Below the pieces are notes generated by a model. The model ran no database searches. It was not told the DNA's origin and saw only the letters and a program-made list of their open reading frames with translations. From Agrostemma githago (lineage: Eukaryota > Streptophyta > Magnoliopsida > Caryophyllales > Caryophyllaceae), in NCBI GenBank assembly GCA_958450325.1, contig OY288239.1:40421811-40485810 (forward strand): a stretch of 64,000 nucleotides of DNA, in the 5' to 3' direction. Made by a program: the position numbers and the translations under genes. Below are positions 40,614 through 53,339 of the stretch, piece after piece. Within the stretch, counting starts at the first letter, position 1, and each line of letters begins with the position of its first letter.

Positions 40614-42985
40614 CTAGGCACAATATCTCTTGAGTGTATCAACATTCCAATGTTTCGCCAGCTCCCGACCATCCAGACTAGCAAGCTTATACGTGCCAGG
40701 GCCTAAGATTTGAGCGACCTGGTAAGGGCCTTTCCAATTGGCGATTCACTTTCCGTGATCCAGAGCCTTGCCCACTGCTTAGGTTTTCCTTATGACGAGG
40801 TCGCCCATTTTGAAATTTCGTTCGCTTACGTTCCTACTAGACTTTCCTCATTCTCTGGTGGTAGGCTGCTATGTTGTAGCAGGCTGTCTCTCTTACTTCC
40901 CCAACTAGATCGAGGGCTTCGGTCATAGCTTCCCCATTGCCAATCTTGTCGAACATCTGTGGACTGAGGGTAGGGATCTGCGCTTCAATGGGTAGCAGTG
41001 CCTCAGCTCCGTAGACCAGTCCAAAAGGCGTCTGCCCAATGGACTCCTTTTGGGTCCTCCAGATGGACCATTAGACGCTGGGGAGCTCGTCCACCTACCT
41101 TTCCTTAAAGTCATCAACCATCCTCTTCAAACCATTGAGTATCTGTTTGTTCGCGGCTTCGGTCTGGCCGTTGGTTTGGGGGGCACACAGCCGAGTAAGG
41201 TGTAAGGTCATCAATCATCCTTAGAGGGTCGTTGTAGAACTGTCGATCATGATCGAATATCAGAACTTTGGGAAGACCATAGCGTGTCAGGATGTTTCAC
41301 CATAAGACCTTTCGGACCGCCAGATCTGTGACGTTAGGTACGGCCTCTTCATCCATCCACTTCGTGAAGTAGTCGATTGCGACTATCAGAAATTTTATGC
41401 CCCAGTGGAGACAGTGAATAACCCAAGGATGTTCATCCCCTATTGAGCGAAAGGTATCGATGACAAGATTTGCAACTCCTGGGCTGGCGCATGTATCACT
41501 TGGGCGTATAGTTGGCACTTTCTGCATTTTTGAGTAACCTCCTTTGCGTCAGCCATCATGGTCGACAACTAGTACACGGCTCGCAGAGCCTTATGGGCGA
41601 GGCTTCGTCCCCCTACATGTTGTCCACATATTTTGAAGTGTATGTCATCCAGGACTATGGCTGTCTGCTCTGGCTCGAGGCACTTAAGTAGGGGTGAAGA
41701 GAAAGACTTGCAATAGAGCTCGTCGTTGATCATGATGTACCGGGCTGCATTGGTCGGTAATCTTCTTCTCAGAGTAGATTTCTCTGGGAGTGTTTGATCT
41801 TTCTTAAAGTGGATGATGGGTGTCATCCACGTCTTTTGTTCTGCCCCTTCAACTACTCCGAACGTTACTGAGCTGAGGGCCACGTCAATTGACTTTCCCT
41901 TTCAGACATCGACCCACACCGATCTTCTGATGTTCTGCAAGCTTGAGCTTGCCAGTTTTGACAAGGCGTCGGCCCGATTTTTCGGCGACCTTGGGACTTG
42001 TTTTACTTCGTAGGAATTAAGTTTTGACAGCTCGTTCTTTACCTAATCTAAGTACTGTGTCATGGTCGGCTCTCTAGCCTCATATTCTCCATTGATCCGG
42101 TTGACGATGAGTTGAGCGTCGGTGGCAAGGAGTATCCATTCTTCCCCTGCGGCGGTGGCCTGACTGATGCAGGCCAACACCACCTCATATTCGGCTTCAT
42201 TATTAGAGGCAGAGAATGTGAACCTTAAGGTATGTTCGAAGTCGACTCCCTCGGGGCTGGTGAGAACGACCCCTGCCTCTGCACTGTTGGCTCTGGACGA
42301 ACCATCGGTGAACACCTGCCACTCTTTGGTGAGCGGGGCGTCTTCTTCTGAGTGGGAGCACACAGCCAGGAAGCCTGCTAGGGTCTATGCCTTGATGGCA
42401 CTCCTAGATTGGTAAGATAAGTCAAGGCCGCTTAACTCTATTGCCCACCTCAACAACCTTCCTGACTTCTTTAACTTTTCCAAGATCTTTTCCAGTGGCT
42501 GATCTGTAAGCACTGTCACCGGATACGCATTGAAGTAGGGTCGGAACTTTGTGGCTGCTATTAATACGGAATAGGCTGCCTTCTCGACAAGGGGATATTC
42601 TTTTTGGCTAGTCCGAGGGCATGGCTAACGAAGTAGTGGGTTGTTAAGCCCCTCCCCCCATCTTCCCTTAGTATGAATGCGCTTACCGTCTTGTTTGTGA
42701 CTACTATGCAGAGTTACAACTTCTCCCCTGCCACCGGCATGGCGAGGGTTTGCAGGGTTTTCAGGTGTTCCTTCAGCTGCTCGAAGGCGGCTCTATGCTC
42801 GGCTTCCCACTTGAACTGTTTGTTTCCTTTCAAGACTTTAAATAATAGAGTTGTCATGTCGACCAAATAGACTATTAACCACGCGAGGGCAGCCATTCGG
42901 TCGGTTAGCCGCTAGATATCTCGAATCGTCCGGGGTTCAGGCAAGTCGTGGATGGCTTGGACCTTCTCTTGGTTAGCATCTATTC
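40614..42985 (-). pseudogene. pol: Decayed pol: RT end, RNase H, second RNase H, integrase
   Basis: Minus-strand pieces align with the TE-2 polyprotein from about residue 1112 to the end. The RT end reads RIDANQEKVQAIHDLPEPRT (to 42985). The first RNase H is broken (42420-42880). The second RNase H keeps EWQVFTDGSS and EAEYEVVLA (42043-42363). The H2C2 region reads DDIHFKICGQHVGGRSLAHK (41569-41883), and the integrase core keeps FLIVAIDYFTKW (41297-41527). The C terminus has GPGTY and ends in a stop at 40614-40616. Frameshifts and stops lie between all pieces. It would give no functional enzyme. Confidence 0.9.
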
Positions 42986-43253
42986 TGATGGGAGGGATTT
43001 GCCGTGGATCCCTACCAACAAATAATAACCAACTAATCCTAACTGGGTAGAAAGGGTAAGTCGGGTCGAGTCCACGGGGACGGTAAAGAGGGTTTAGACC
43101 AAGTTCCACCTAAAGACTTGACTAGGTCTCGACGCTAAACTAAACTAGAACGATAAGAAGGGAATAAACTATGACTATGACTAAGCTAGGGGTAACAAAT
43201 AAGGCTAAACGAATCTATCGAACTGAAGAAATCAAACAAGGAAAGAGTAGGGT
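42986..43253 (-). repeat. TE-7 3' LTR, first part
   Basis: It begins TGATGGGAGGGATTTGCCG, the complement of the family's LTR end. It contains U5-type sequence, including the complement of the CCGTGGACTCGACCCGACT block shared with the other Athila-like LTRs. It stops at the AGGGT duplication (43249-43253) where TE-8 inserted. Confidence 0.88.
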
Positions 43254-46200
43254 TGTAACACCCCTGATTTTATAAATTAAAATTATATTCGTATTTTTAT
43301 TTTGTTTACGAATTAACTCGTAATTCTTAAATTTATTATAAAATGGATCTATTGTTTAATCGTTTCAAACACCTAAAATTTTATTTGTCTCGAAAACTCT
43401 CCTTATATTTAAAACATATTTTTGTGTTTGTTTCGATTCATTTTATACATTTGATTTAATTCCTATCGAAAGTCTATTTCGACGATTTAAATTCTATATT
43501 CTTTTCATTTATTTATTTTTAACCTCGAAATTCTATTTTCGACTCGAAGTTCATTATTTTAAAGTTTCGTCAAAATATTTATTTCCCTTCAGAAATCAAT
43601 CTAATTCGTTTTATCGAAAATTTACTATTTATCGGGAAATATTATTTCATCGTCTAATTATTTATTTCTATCAACTTTGTTTTCGTCTCGAGTACTTTAT
43701 TTACTCACTTTATTTGTCGGCCCGATTATTTATATAATTTTATTAACTCCTTTTAATTCGATTATTGGGTCAGTCAGCTTTTGTTACGGAATTCATTTAA
43801 TTCGTAATTCTAAACCGATTCATTTATTGGAGAGGATTCATCCCCTTTCCCGATTTCTCGTTGTATGTGTCCCCTTACTATTGTTACATACATTCTTTCC
43901 TTGGCCTATTCTACTTCCACCGCTTCCTACTTGTCTTCATTCATCCCCCTTTCTTATATTCATTTCCCACATCACTGACATTCACTCCCCTTGTCTTTCA
44001 TTTTAATTCCACCGGTTTCAATCCCTTAATATTCCTCCCCCTACTTCTTTGTTTCCTCCGCTTGATGCCTGTTACTCTCTGTTTTCCTCTGTCCACGACC
44101 TGCTGCTGTTCACAACCTCTGCTGTCACGTTATTGCAGCTGTTTCGTGCGCTGCTTTCCGCTGCTGTATTTTATTACTGTCGCCGGCTGCTACCATTGTT
44201 GGTATGTTTCTGTCCTGTTGATACTACTGTTGTTCATTCCTTTTCTTCGTCTTGGCTTCCATGTGTTTGTTCGTGTTGATTTTGATGGATGCTGTTACTA
44301 CGCCAGTTCTTCTTCTTCTTCGCTTTGTCGCTGGTTATCAAGTTGCTGTCTTCGTCATTCTTCTTCGTTTCTTTTTCTGCTACGCCCCTGTTGCTGCTCC
44401 GATGCTGCTGTTGCTACGCTGCTGCTGCTGTTGCTGCGCTGCTGCTGCTACGCGGCTGCCGTTTCTGCTGCTACTGCGTTCCGTTGCTGCTGCTGTATGC
44501 CGTGTTTGTCTCTCCGGCCAAGCATCCTATCTTCGTCCGTTTCGTCACCTGAACTCGGTGAGCGATCTATTCTCTTCCTCTTCTTGTTTCTTTTCTTTTT
44601 GATGCTGTCTGTTTTGTGTGTTGTTGTCCCGTTGCTGTCCTCGTTCTAGTTCTTCTTTCCTTCTTCGCTGCTTCGCTGTTGTTGCTTTGATGCTACTATT
44701 TTTCTCGTTGGTCTGCTGCTACCCTATTACCCTCGGTTTAATACCGATTCATGCCTGCTCGTTTCCTTCTTCTTTATTTTCGCTCTCCGTCCTTCTTCCA
44801 CCTGTCATTTCTGTTACTACTGCCATTCTTCTATCATATTTGTCGATTAGATTAAGTTCGGTCCTCTTGTTTCTATTTTCGTCAATTCGTTTCCCTTTTC
44901 GGCTTGTGACGTTTATGTCTCATTCTTTTATTTTATTTTTCTCGATTGTCGCGGCGAATCTTGCAAACTCGACTAGTGGTCCTACAACTCGGAGCTTAAG
45001 GACGACATTCTTCTGATTTGAAACTTGGGTTGATCAAGAAGGACGGGTACGAGTTCGTTTCGAGTATCGAATAAGGTAACTTTAGGACGTTACTCGATTT
45101 TATATCGTATGTTTGAGTAGTAGTATGTAGTAAATACTTTAACTTCGGTTTTCTAATTTTAGCTATTTATTATTTGCTAAAAATATTATTTTCTTTTATA
45201 AATCTTGAGCCTTATAAATATTTTACGAGTTTTCAATATCGTTCTATAAATCGTTAGTAATTTTATTATTTACGATCGTTATGGTATTTTGTTGGTTATC
45301 GTAACACTAGTACCTAAATAATAACGATTTCATATCTTCTTCATATTTCGTTAATTTATAATTTTAACTCAAAATTGTATTTTTGTATACCTGTTTAATA
45401 AATTAATTTCGTTTTACGACTTATATTAATAAATGGGAAAGTAGTCGATTTTGTTTTAAATACATTTTAGTCGGGACTATTTTTCCTAATAATTTCTCAT
45501 TTGTTTACAATTGATTATTTTTAGTAAAATCGGAATTATTTGTTAATAAAATCTATTTGCTAAATCTAATTCGAAAGCTTTACAAAATCTCGTTTAATTT
45601 GTAAAACTCGTTGACTAAATTAATTTCGATATCGTCTTTCTTAAAACATCTATTTTCTAAAATTTATAGTTTAAACTCGATTTCTTGATTATTTATAAAA
45701 TACTATGTATTGACTTATTATATTTTATTTACACTTTGAGTAACGAATTTAGAAATATATTAAAGTTACGATAACGACGATAATAATAAAATGTTAACTT
45801 CGTTAGAAATGCTACTTTTATACATTTCACTTATTTTAATAACTTACGTATTTTCTATAACAATATTTCTATTTTAAGTAAGTTTCTAAAAGTAGTAAGT
45901 TTCTATTTATAGAAAGTTTTCCTTTTAATATAAAATGGTTATTCCTTTTATCCATATCATTTATATTGATTATAATTACTTTTGACTATCGATAATGGCT
46001 GTTTTGGGTTATGGAATAAAGAGAAGTGTGGGGTTAGAGTAATATAGTCTGGGATGTACATTTTTGCCATCAACTATAAAGCTGGTGTGTCTATGTTGAG
46101 ACACATTGGTCGTTGAACTGAGCATGGTTTGTGCTCAGGAGTGTGTATATTTTGACCTTAAACTTAGATATCGCATCGTGTAAGTCGCCGTCGGGTTGAA

Positions 46201-46863
46201 CTGGATTACGGTTGGTGTCCAGGAGGGGTGTACATTACTTAAGCCAGGACCTCGCTGCACGCAGTCCTGTTATAGTTGAGTTGCCTAGTTAGAGACTGGA
46301 TTCTGTTATGAGTTAAGTCTACAGTTCTCGAAGCTAGTTTCTAGTATTATCCTAGTGAAAGTCTAGCCTTGTGCACACTGAACAAATTTCCATAACGCCA
46401 TTTTTGAATATTATTATTATCGATTGAATTTTTGACTTGCAGGTTTGCAAACGTTTTAAGTTTCCTCCGAGAACTTATTTTATTATATCGTTTTTAATGT
46501 TTTCTCATTTTAAGTATTTTGATATAATAATACTATTATTTTTCCATATGATATAGTATGGCTGGGAGAACGTCCGAGTTACTCCCCACTGACGTGGCTG
46601 TTATGTTTATAACATGACAGGTATTTGCTGCTGGGTTTTGGGTGTGAGCTAGCGAGTAGCGTGGATCCTACTCTTTCTTCATTATGTAATTTATGGTTTT
46701 GTATTAACCCGTTTGAAGAATTTTCTTTTAGCCCTTTTGTAAAAAGAGGCCTTTGTATTGACTTACCATTTCTTTTAATAAGATATCGTTTGTCAGTGTG
46801 TTTTAATCCCAACTCTACAGTGTTTCCGCCACTGTATTGCGTTAGATTTTCTAGGGGATTACA
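43254..46863 (+). repeat. TE-8 5' LTR (3610 bp)
   Basis: It is AT-rich at both ends with a CT-rich, GCTGCT-containing core (about 44040-44720). The 262-residue frame at 43861-44649 and its partners are Cys/Leu/Phe-rich translations of that core and are not credible genes. A palindromic TTTCTA-TTTA-TAGAAA stem is near 45902-45917. No CG-core palindrome array is present. Confidence 0.93.
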
Positions 46864-49729
46864 GTTGGTATCAGAGCATTGTTGCTCCCGACGCTTACAC
46901 CTGATTCTAGGAAAAATACTTTTAAATGATTTGAACATTAAAGAAATATTAGTGAGAGATGGGTAGGAACAAAGTAAGGACTTAACTGTTAGGATTAATT
47001 GTTCTTGTAACTCAATGACTAGCATTGAATATTTGTTTCTTTTATCGAGAAGAAGATGAATGTAGAAGATGATGATAGGACGCTGCCCCAGATCGGAACA
47101 AGACCTGCTCAAAACTCGCAACGCCTGTTATTCGAGTGGACAACTTTGTGCTACAAGGAAGATTCAATGGCAACCCTTCAGCCCAGATTTGGTTTGCTCA
47201 AGCTACAGGTTAGATGATCTAGAGTAGATTCTTATTCCATGATGTTGCAGTAGATCCAGATTATTGAGTGACCCAGGACTTGCATTCTCGTGCCTTTGCA
47301 AGAAGATAAAGTAATCTATTTACTTTCCTCGTGAACCTTAGAGGCCCATACTTTCCCTTCTCGGTTTAGGTCTTTATCTTCTAGAATCATTGATTCTTTT
47401 CTTCATGCTTCTGCTTCCTATAATTCTTCTCTTACATATCCGCGTCTTCATTCTTGTGATCAATCTTTGATTTATTCTTCTATTTTACCACCCTCCTCTT
47501 GAGATTCTTGGTTTGACCGAATTCCGTCTCAGTGAACCCCGTGAAAAGTCATAGATGTTTGAGGCTTAGTAAAACCTTGTACATGGTTTGAGGATTGTGA
47601 GTTATACCCTGTTATCTGCCTTAGTAAGCTTTTGAGGATCGATTTGAATGATAAAGTGTCGATTAATGGAATTAGGATGATACTTTAGACCCTGAACCTT
47701 GGGTTATAGGTTACTTTGATTATTTTGGAGTACTTAGAGTTGAATATACTTTGAAGTTGTAAGAGTACATCATATTTGATTGATACCTAGTACCTAACCT
47801 AGAACTGAACTAAATACAACTGATAATATTACTTTGGAGATTCTTATCTAATGCTTATTGGATGGATGCATCGCGAATATTTGGGATCATAGAGTATTGG
47901 TCAAAGTGTTAGCCTGAGTGTTGTGGTACCATTGAAGGTTTTCATTAATGTCGTTTGAAATTTTGGTTGACATAGATTACCCGTGTGTATTAAGGGTTAG
48001 ATCGTTGATCGTTGTTTAAGGTTGTAACCTATGAACTTTGGAGTTGAGTGATCTAACTTGGAAAGATCATTATTGTCCTTGAAGAAGAGAACTATCATGC
48101 ACAATCACAATTTGGATTTATCACGTTGTTTTGTGGAATACTTAATGTCAATCATCTTAATGGATTTATAGTTCAGAACCTTAGACCAACGATATTGTGG
48201 TTTCCTTGAGTTGTTAAATATTTTGTGGTTGCCTTATTGTAATCAAGCATTTGATGGGCTTCTCAGGAACCTAGGAACCTTAGTTGAACAACGTGTTTTG
48301 AGGATGTGAGTATCTGTTATTATATATTGAGGTTGAGTGTACCTTAGGTTGGTGTGCTTCTTAATCCCTATCTGTTTATGGTGTTAGGATTATGTTGGTG
48401 ATTATTTTGAGGATTTCGTGCCCGAGCATTGTTAAATTGGTGAACCATGTTTAGTGTTCCTTACTCGAAAATTTGGAATAAACCTCGAGTTCGAACTTTA
48501 AGAGCTTTAGATTTAGGAACCTTGTCGAGGGCAAGTTTGGGTATGATTTATTAACCGTTGGAATCTTAATTATGGATTTGATTCTAAGCAATTGTGGATT
48601 GGTAACGTGTCGTTTGAATGGTTGGATAATCGTGTAAGACATTTTTGGAGATTGTGACTGAGTAGTACCACCTAGCGCCTAATATTGGACTTAACGTATT
48701 TGATGGAAATTAGGAACCCGTGTGTGGGAGTTGTACCGGGAATCTCGAGATGGTTAACTTCTTCTGTAATTCCTTGAGAGCTTCGTTTGACTCTCAATTC
48801 CGTCCTCCCCTTACCTCCTCTTTAATCAAGCTCCTTCCTTTTTCAGCCAATCCTTTAAATTCTTTATCGGGTTTGAATACTTTCGTTTCGATTTGTCGTT
48901 GACCTTAACTCTATTTATCCGTTTACCCTTTTTATTTATTTTTATTTTTTTTTCGAACTCATGTTATGAAAAGGTTGACTAATTTAAAAAAAAAATTGAC
49001 TTTTATGAAATTTTAACATTTTGAGTTATAAATTTCAAAACTTTATATTTCGTTTTTGTTTTATTTCTGGTCCCGTTTCAAGGGCCTAAATAATTTATTT
49101 TAAAGTATTTCGAAATTGTTTAAAATTTTAATTTTGATTTTCAAGTGATCGAGATTATATAAAAGCTTTCTTAATTGCAAATATTTTGATTTCTATGAGA
49201 TTATTAGGTAAAATGACTTAAAAATTCCCGAAAAACTTCGTATGTCTGAACTTTTGTTTTATTGTCATTAGACTTTAAATCCGTTATTGAAAATGTTTGT
49301 CGACTGGTTCGATTATTATTTACTAACTACAAAACTGGATTTCTCAAATTTTGTTTCATCTTAAAACAAAATATTGTCGAAATTCTTAATCAAAGCGTTT
49401 TACTATGTTTTGAAAATATTTGAGTACTCTCACCCTCGAGTTCGTTTACAAATATTATTTATCGTCATTATTTTATCAACTAATTTTAACTTACGATTTT
49501 ATTAATTTAGATGATTTCAAACATTGGGAATTGAGCCCAACTCTTCTTGAAATAAATCCTGTCTTCGATTTAGATTTCATATAACGTTTGAAGTGTAAAA
49601 TTTTAAAAAATCGAGATTGTGATGCGAGTTAAGCATTCTCATTTTGTTCAAGTGATATACGTTGTTTTCCACTCTATTATTATGTTTTTGTTAGTTTCGA
49701 GGACGAAACTTCTTTTTAGTGGGGAAGAT
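46864..49729 (+). other. TE-8 non-coding internal region with primer site and purine tract
   Basis: The initiator-Met-type primer site TGGTATCAGAGC is at 46866-46877 and the purine tract AGTGGGGAAGAT at 49718-49729. Between them no ORF is supported on either strand. The frames at 46579-47121 and 48451-48902 run across LTR or non-coding DNA without recognisable domains. Confidence 0.88.
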
Positions 49730-52700
49730 TGTAACACCCCTGATTTTATAAATTAAAATTATATTCGTATTTTTATTTTGTTTACGAATTAACTCGTAAT
49801 TCTTAAATTTATTATAAAATGGATCTATTGTTTAATCGTTTCAAACACCTAAAATTTTATTTGTCTCGAAAACTCTCCTTATATTTAAAACATATTTTTG
49901 TGTTTGTTTCGATTCATTTTATACATTTGATTTAATTCCTATCGAAAGTCTATTTCGACGATTTAAATTCTATATTCTTTTCATTTATTTATTTTTAACC
50001 TCGAAATTCTATTTTCGACTCGAAGTTCATTATTTTAAAGTTTCGTCAAAATATTTATTTCCCTTCAGAAATCAATCTAATTAGTTTTATCGAAAATTTA
50101 CTATTTATCGGGAAATATTATTTCATCGTCTAATTATTTATTTCTATCAACTTTGTTTTCGTCTCGAGTACTTTATTTACGCACTTTATTTGTCGGCCCG
50201 ATTATTTATATAATTTTATTAACTCCTTTTAATTCGATTATTGGGTCAGTCAGCTTTTGTTACGGAATTCATTTAATTCGTAATTCTAAACCGATTCATT
50301 TATTGGAGAGGATTCATCCCCTTTCCCGATTTCTCGTTGTATGTGTCCCCTTACTATTGTTACATACATTCTTTCCTTGGCCTATTCTACTTCCACCGCT
50401 TCCTACTTGTCTTCATTCATCCCCCTTTCTTATATTCATTTCCCACATCACTGACATTCACTCCCCTTGTCTTTCATTTTAATTCCACCGGTTTCAATCC
50501 CTTAATATTCCTCCCCCTACTTCTTTGTTTCCTCCGCTTGATGCCTGCTACTCTCTGTTTTCCTCTGTCCACGACCTGCTGCTGTTCACAACCTCTGCTG
50601 TCACGTTATTGCAGCTGTTTCGTGCGCTGCTTTCCGCTGCTGTATTTTATTACTGTCGCCGGCTGCTACCATTGTTGGTATGTTTCTGTCCTGTTGATAC
50701 TACTGTTGTTCATTCCTTTTCTTCGTCTCGGCTTCCATGTGTTTGTTCGTGTTGATTTTGATGGATGCTGTTACTACGCCAGTTCTTCTTCTTCTTCGCT
50801 TTGTCGCTGGTTATCAAGTTGCTGTCTTCGTCATTCTTCTTCGTTTCTTTTTCTGCTACGCCCCTGTTGCTGCTCCGATGCTGCTGTTGCTGCGCTGCTG
50901 CTGCTGTTGCTGCGCTGCTGCTGCTACGCGGCTGCCGTTTCTGCTGCTACTGCGTTCCGTTGCTGCTGCTGTATGCCGTGTTTGTCTCTCCGGCCAAGCA
51001 TCCTATCTTCGTCCGTTTCGTCACCTGAACTCGGTGAGCGATCTATTCTCTTCCTCTTCTTGTTTCTTTTCTTTTTGATGCTGTCTGTTTTGTGTGTTGT
51101 TGTCCCGTTGCTGTCCTCGTTCTAGTTCTTCTTTCCTTCTTCGCTGCTTCGCTGTTGTTGCTTTGATGCTACTATTTTTCTCGTTGGTCTGCTGCTACCC
51201 TATTACCCTCGGTTTAATACCGATTCATGCCTGCTCGTTTCCTTCTTCTTTATTTTCGCTCTCCGTCCTTCTTCCACCTGTCATTTCTGTTACTACTGCC
51301 ATTCTTCTATCATATTTGTCGATTAGATTAAGTTCGGTCCTCTTGTTTCTATTTTCGTCAATTCGTTTCCCTTTTCGGCTTGTGACGTTTATGTCTCATT
51401 CTTTTATTTTATTTTTCTCGATTGTCGCGGCGAATCTTGCAAACTCGACTAGTGGTCCTACAACTCGGAGCTTAAGGACGACATTCTTCTGATTTGAAAC
51501 TTGGGTTGATCAAGAAGGACGGGTACGAGTTCGTTTCGAGTATCGAATAAGGTAACTTTAGGACGTTACTCGATTTTATATCGTATGTTTGAGTAGTAGT
51601 ATGTAGTAAATACTTTAACTTCGGTTTTCTAATTTTAGCTATTTATTATTTGCTAAAAATATTATTTTCTTTTATAAATCTAGAGCCTTATAAATATTTT
51701 ACGAGTTTTCAATATCGTTCTATAAATCGTTAGTAATTTTATTATTTACGATCGTTATGGTATTTTGTTGGTTATCGTAACACTAGTAACTAAATAATAA
51801 CGATTTCATATCTTCTTCATATTTCGTTAATTTATAATTTTAACTCAAAATTGTATTTTTGTATACCTGTTTAATAAATTAATTTCGTTTTACGACTTAT
51901 ATTAATAAATGGGAAAGTAGTCGATTTTGTTTTAAATACATTTTAGTCGGGACTATTTTTCCTAATAATTTCTCATTTGTTTACAATTGATTATTTTTAG
52001 TAAAATCGGAATTATTTGTTAATAAAATCTATTTGCTAAATCTAATTCGAAAGCTTTACAAAATCTCGTTTAATTTGTAAAACTCGTTGACTAAATTAAT
52101 TTCGATATCGTCTTTCTTAAAACATCTATTTTCTAAAATTTATAGTTTAAACTCGATTTCTTGATTATTTATAAAATACTATGTATTGACTTATTATATT
52201 TTATTTACACTTTGAGTAACGAATTTAGAAATATATTAAAGTTACGATAACGACGATAATAATAAAATGTTAACTTCGTTAGAAATGCTACTTTTATACA
52301 TTTCACTTATTTTAATAACTTACGTATTTTCTATAATAATATTTCTATTTTAAGTAAGTTTCTAAAAGTAGTAAGTTTCTATTTATAGAAAGTTTTCTTT
52401 TCAATATAAAATGGTTATTCCTTTTATCCATATCATTTATATTGATTATAATTACTTTTGACTATCGATAATGGCTGTTTTGGGTTATGGAATAAAGAGA
52501 AGTGTGGGGTTAGAGTAATATAGTCTGGGATGTACATTTTTGCCATCAACTATAAAGCTGGTGTGTCTATGTTGAGACACATTGGTCGTTGAACTGAGCA
52601 TGGTTTGTGCTCAGGAGTGTGTATATTTTGACCTTAAACTTAGATATCGCATCGTGTAAGTCGCCGTCGGGTTGAACTGGATTACGGTTGGTGTCCAGGA

Positions 52701-53339
52701 GGGGTGTACATTACTTAAGCCAGGACCTCGCTGCACGCAGTCCTGTTATAGTTGAGTTGCCTAGTTAGAGACTGGATTCTGTTATGAGTTAAGTCTACAG
52801 TTCTCGAAGCTAGTTTCCAGTATTATCCTAGTGAAAGTCTAGCCTTGTGCACACTGAACAAATTTCCATAACGCCATTTTTGAATATTATTATTATCGAT
52901 TGAAGTTTTGACTTGCAGGTTTGCAAACGTTTTAAGTTTCCTCCGAGAACTTATTTTATTATATCGTTTTTAATGTTTTCTCATTTTAAGTATTTTGATA
53001 TAATAATACTATTATTTTTCCATATGATATAGTATGGCTGGGAGAACGTCCGAGTTACTCCCCACTGACGTGGCTGTTATGTTTATAACATGACAGGTAT
53101 TTGCTGCTGGGTTTTGGGTGTGAGCTAGCGAGTAGCGTGGATCCTACTCTTTCTTCATTATGTAATTTATGGTTTTGTATTAACCCGTTTGAAGAATTTT
53201 CTTTTAGCCCTTTTGTAAAAAGAGGCCTTTGTATTGACTTACCATTTCTTTTAATAAGATATCGTTTGTCAGTGTGTTTTAATCCCAACTCTACAGTGTT
53301 TCCGCCACTGTATTGCGTTAGATTTTCTAGGGGATTACA
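49730..53339 (+). repeat. TE-8 3' LTR (3610 bp)
   Basis: It is collinear without gaps with the 5' LTR. Differences are single substitutions, for example GTTACTCT versus GCTACTCT in the CT-rich core and AATCTTGAG versus AATCTAGAG. The terminal CA at 53338-53339 is followed by the AGGGT duplication. Confidence 0.95.

Larger units (their letters stand above)
40034..42985 (-). mobile_element. TE-6: decayed Retand/Tat-type element fragment, minus strand
   Basis: In minus orientation it reads from late reverse transcriptase (42985) through RNase H, second RNase H and integrase to the pol stop (40614), then the tandem array. It is the same family as TE-2 but much older. Everything beyond the array (antisense ORFs, 3' LTR) is missing at the TE-4 boundary. 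The gag half lies beyond TE-7, outside the window. TE-7 inserted at 42985/42986. Confidence 0.88.
43254..53339 (+). mobile_element. TE-8: young non-coding LARD-like LTR element (10,086 bp) inside TE-7's LTR
   Basis: Two LTRs of exactly 3610 bases (43254-46863 and 49730-53339) start TGTAACACCCCTG and end GGGGATTACA. They flank a 2866-base internal region with primer site and purine tract but no coding potential. Flanking AGGGT copies (43249-43253 and 53340-53344) are exact. I counted about a dozen LTR differences, so the insertion is recent. It must have been mobilised by enzymes from another element. Confidence 0.95.

Noticed and set aside
43861..44649. A 262-residue Cys/Leu/Phe-rich frame, present again at 50337-51125
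   Set aside because: It translates a CT-rich, GCTGCT-repeat core of an LTR. The two copies agree only because the LTRs are nearly identical. No domain, and overlapping frames are equally long.
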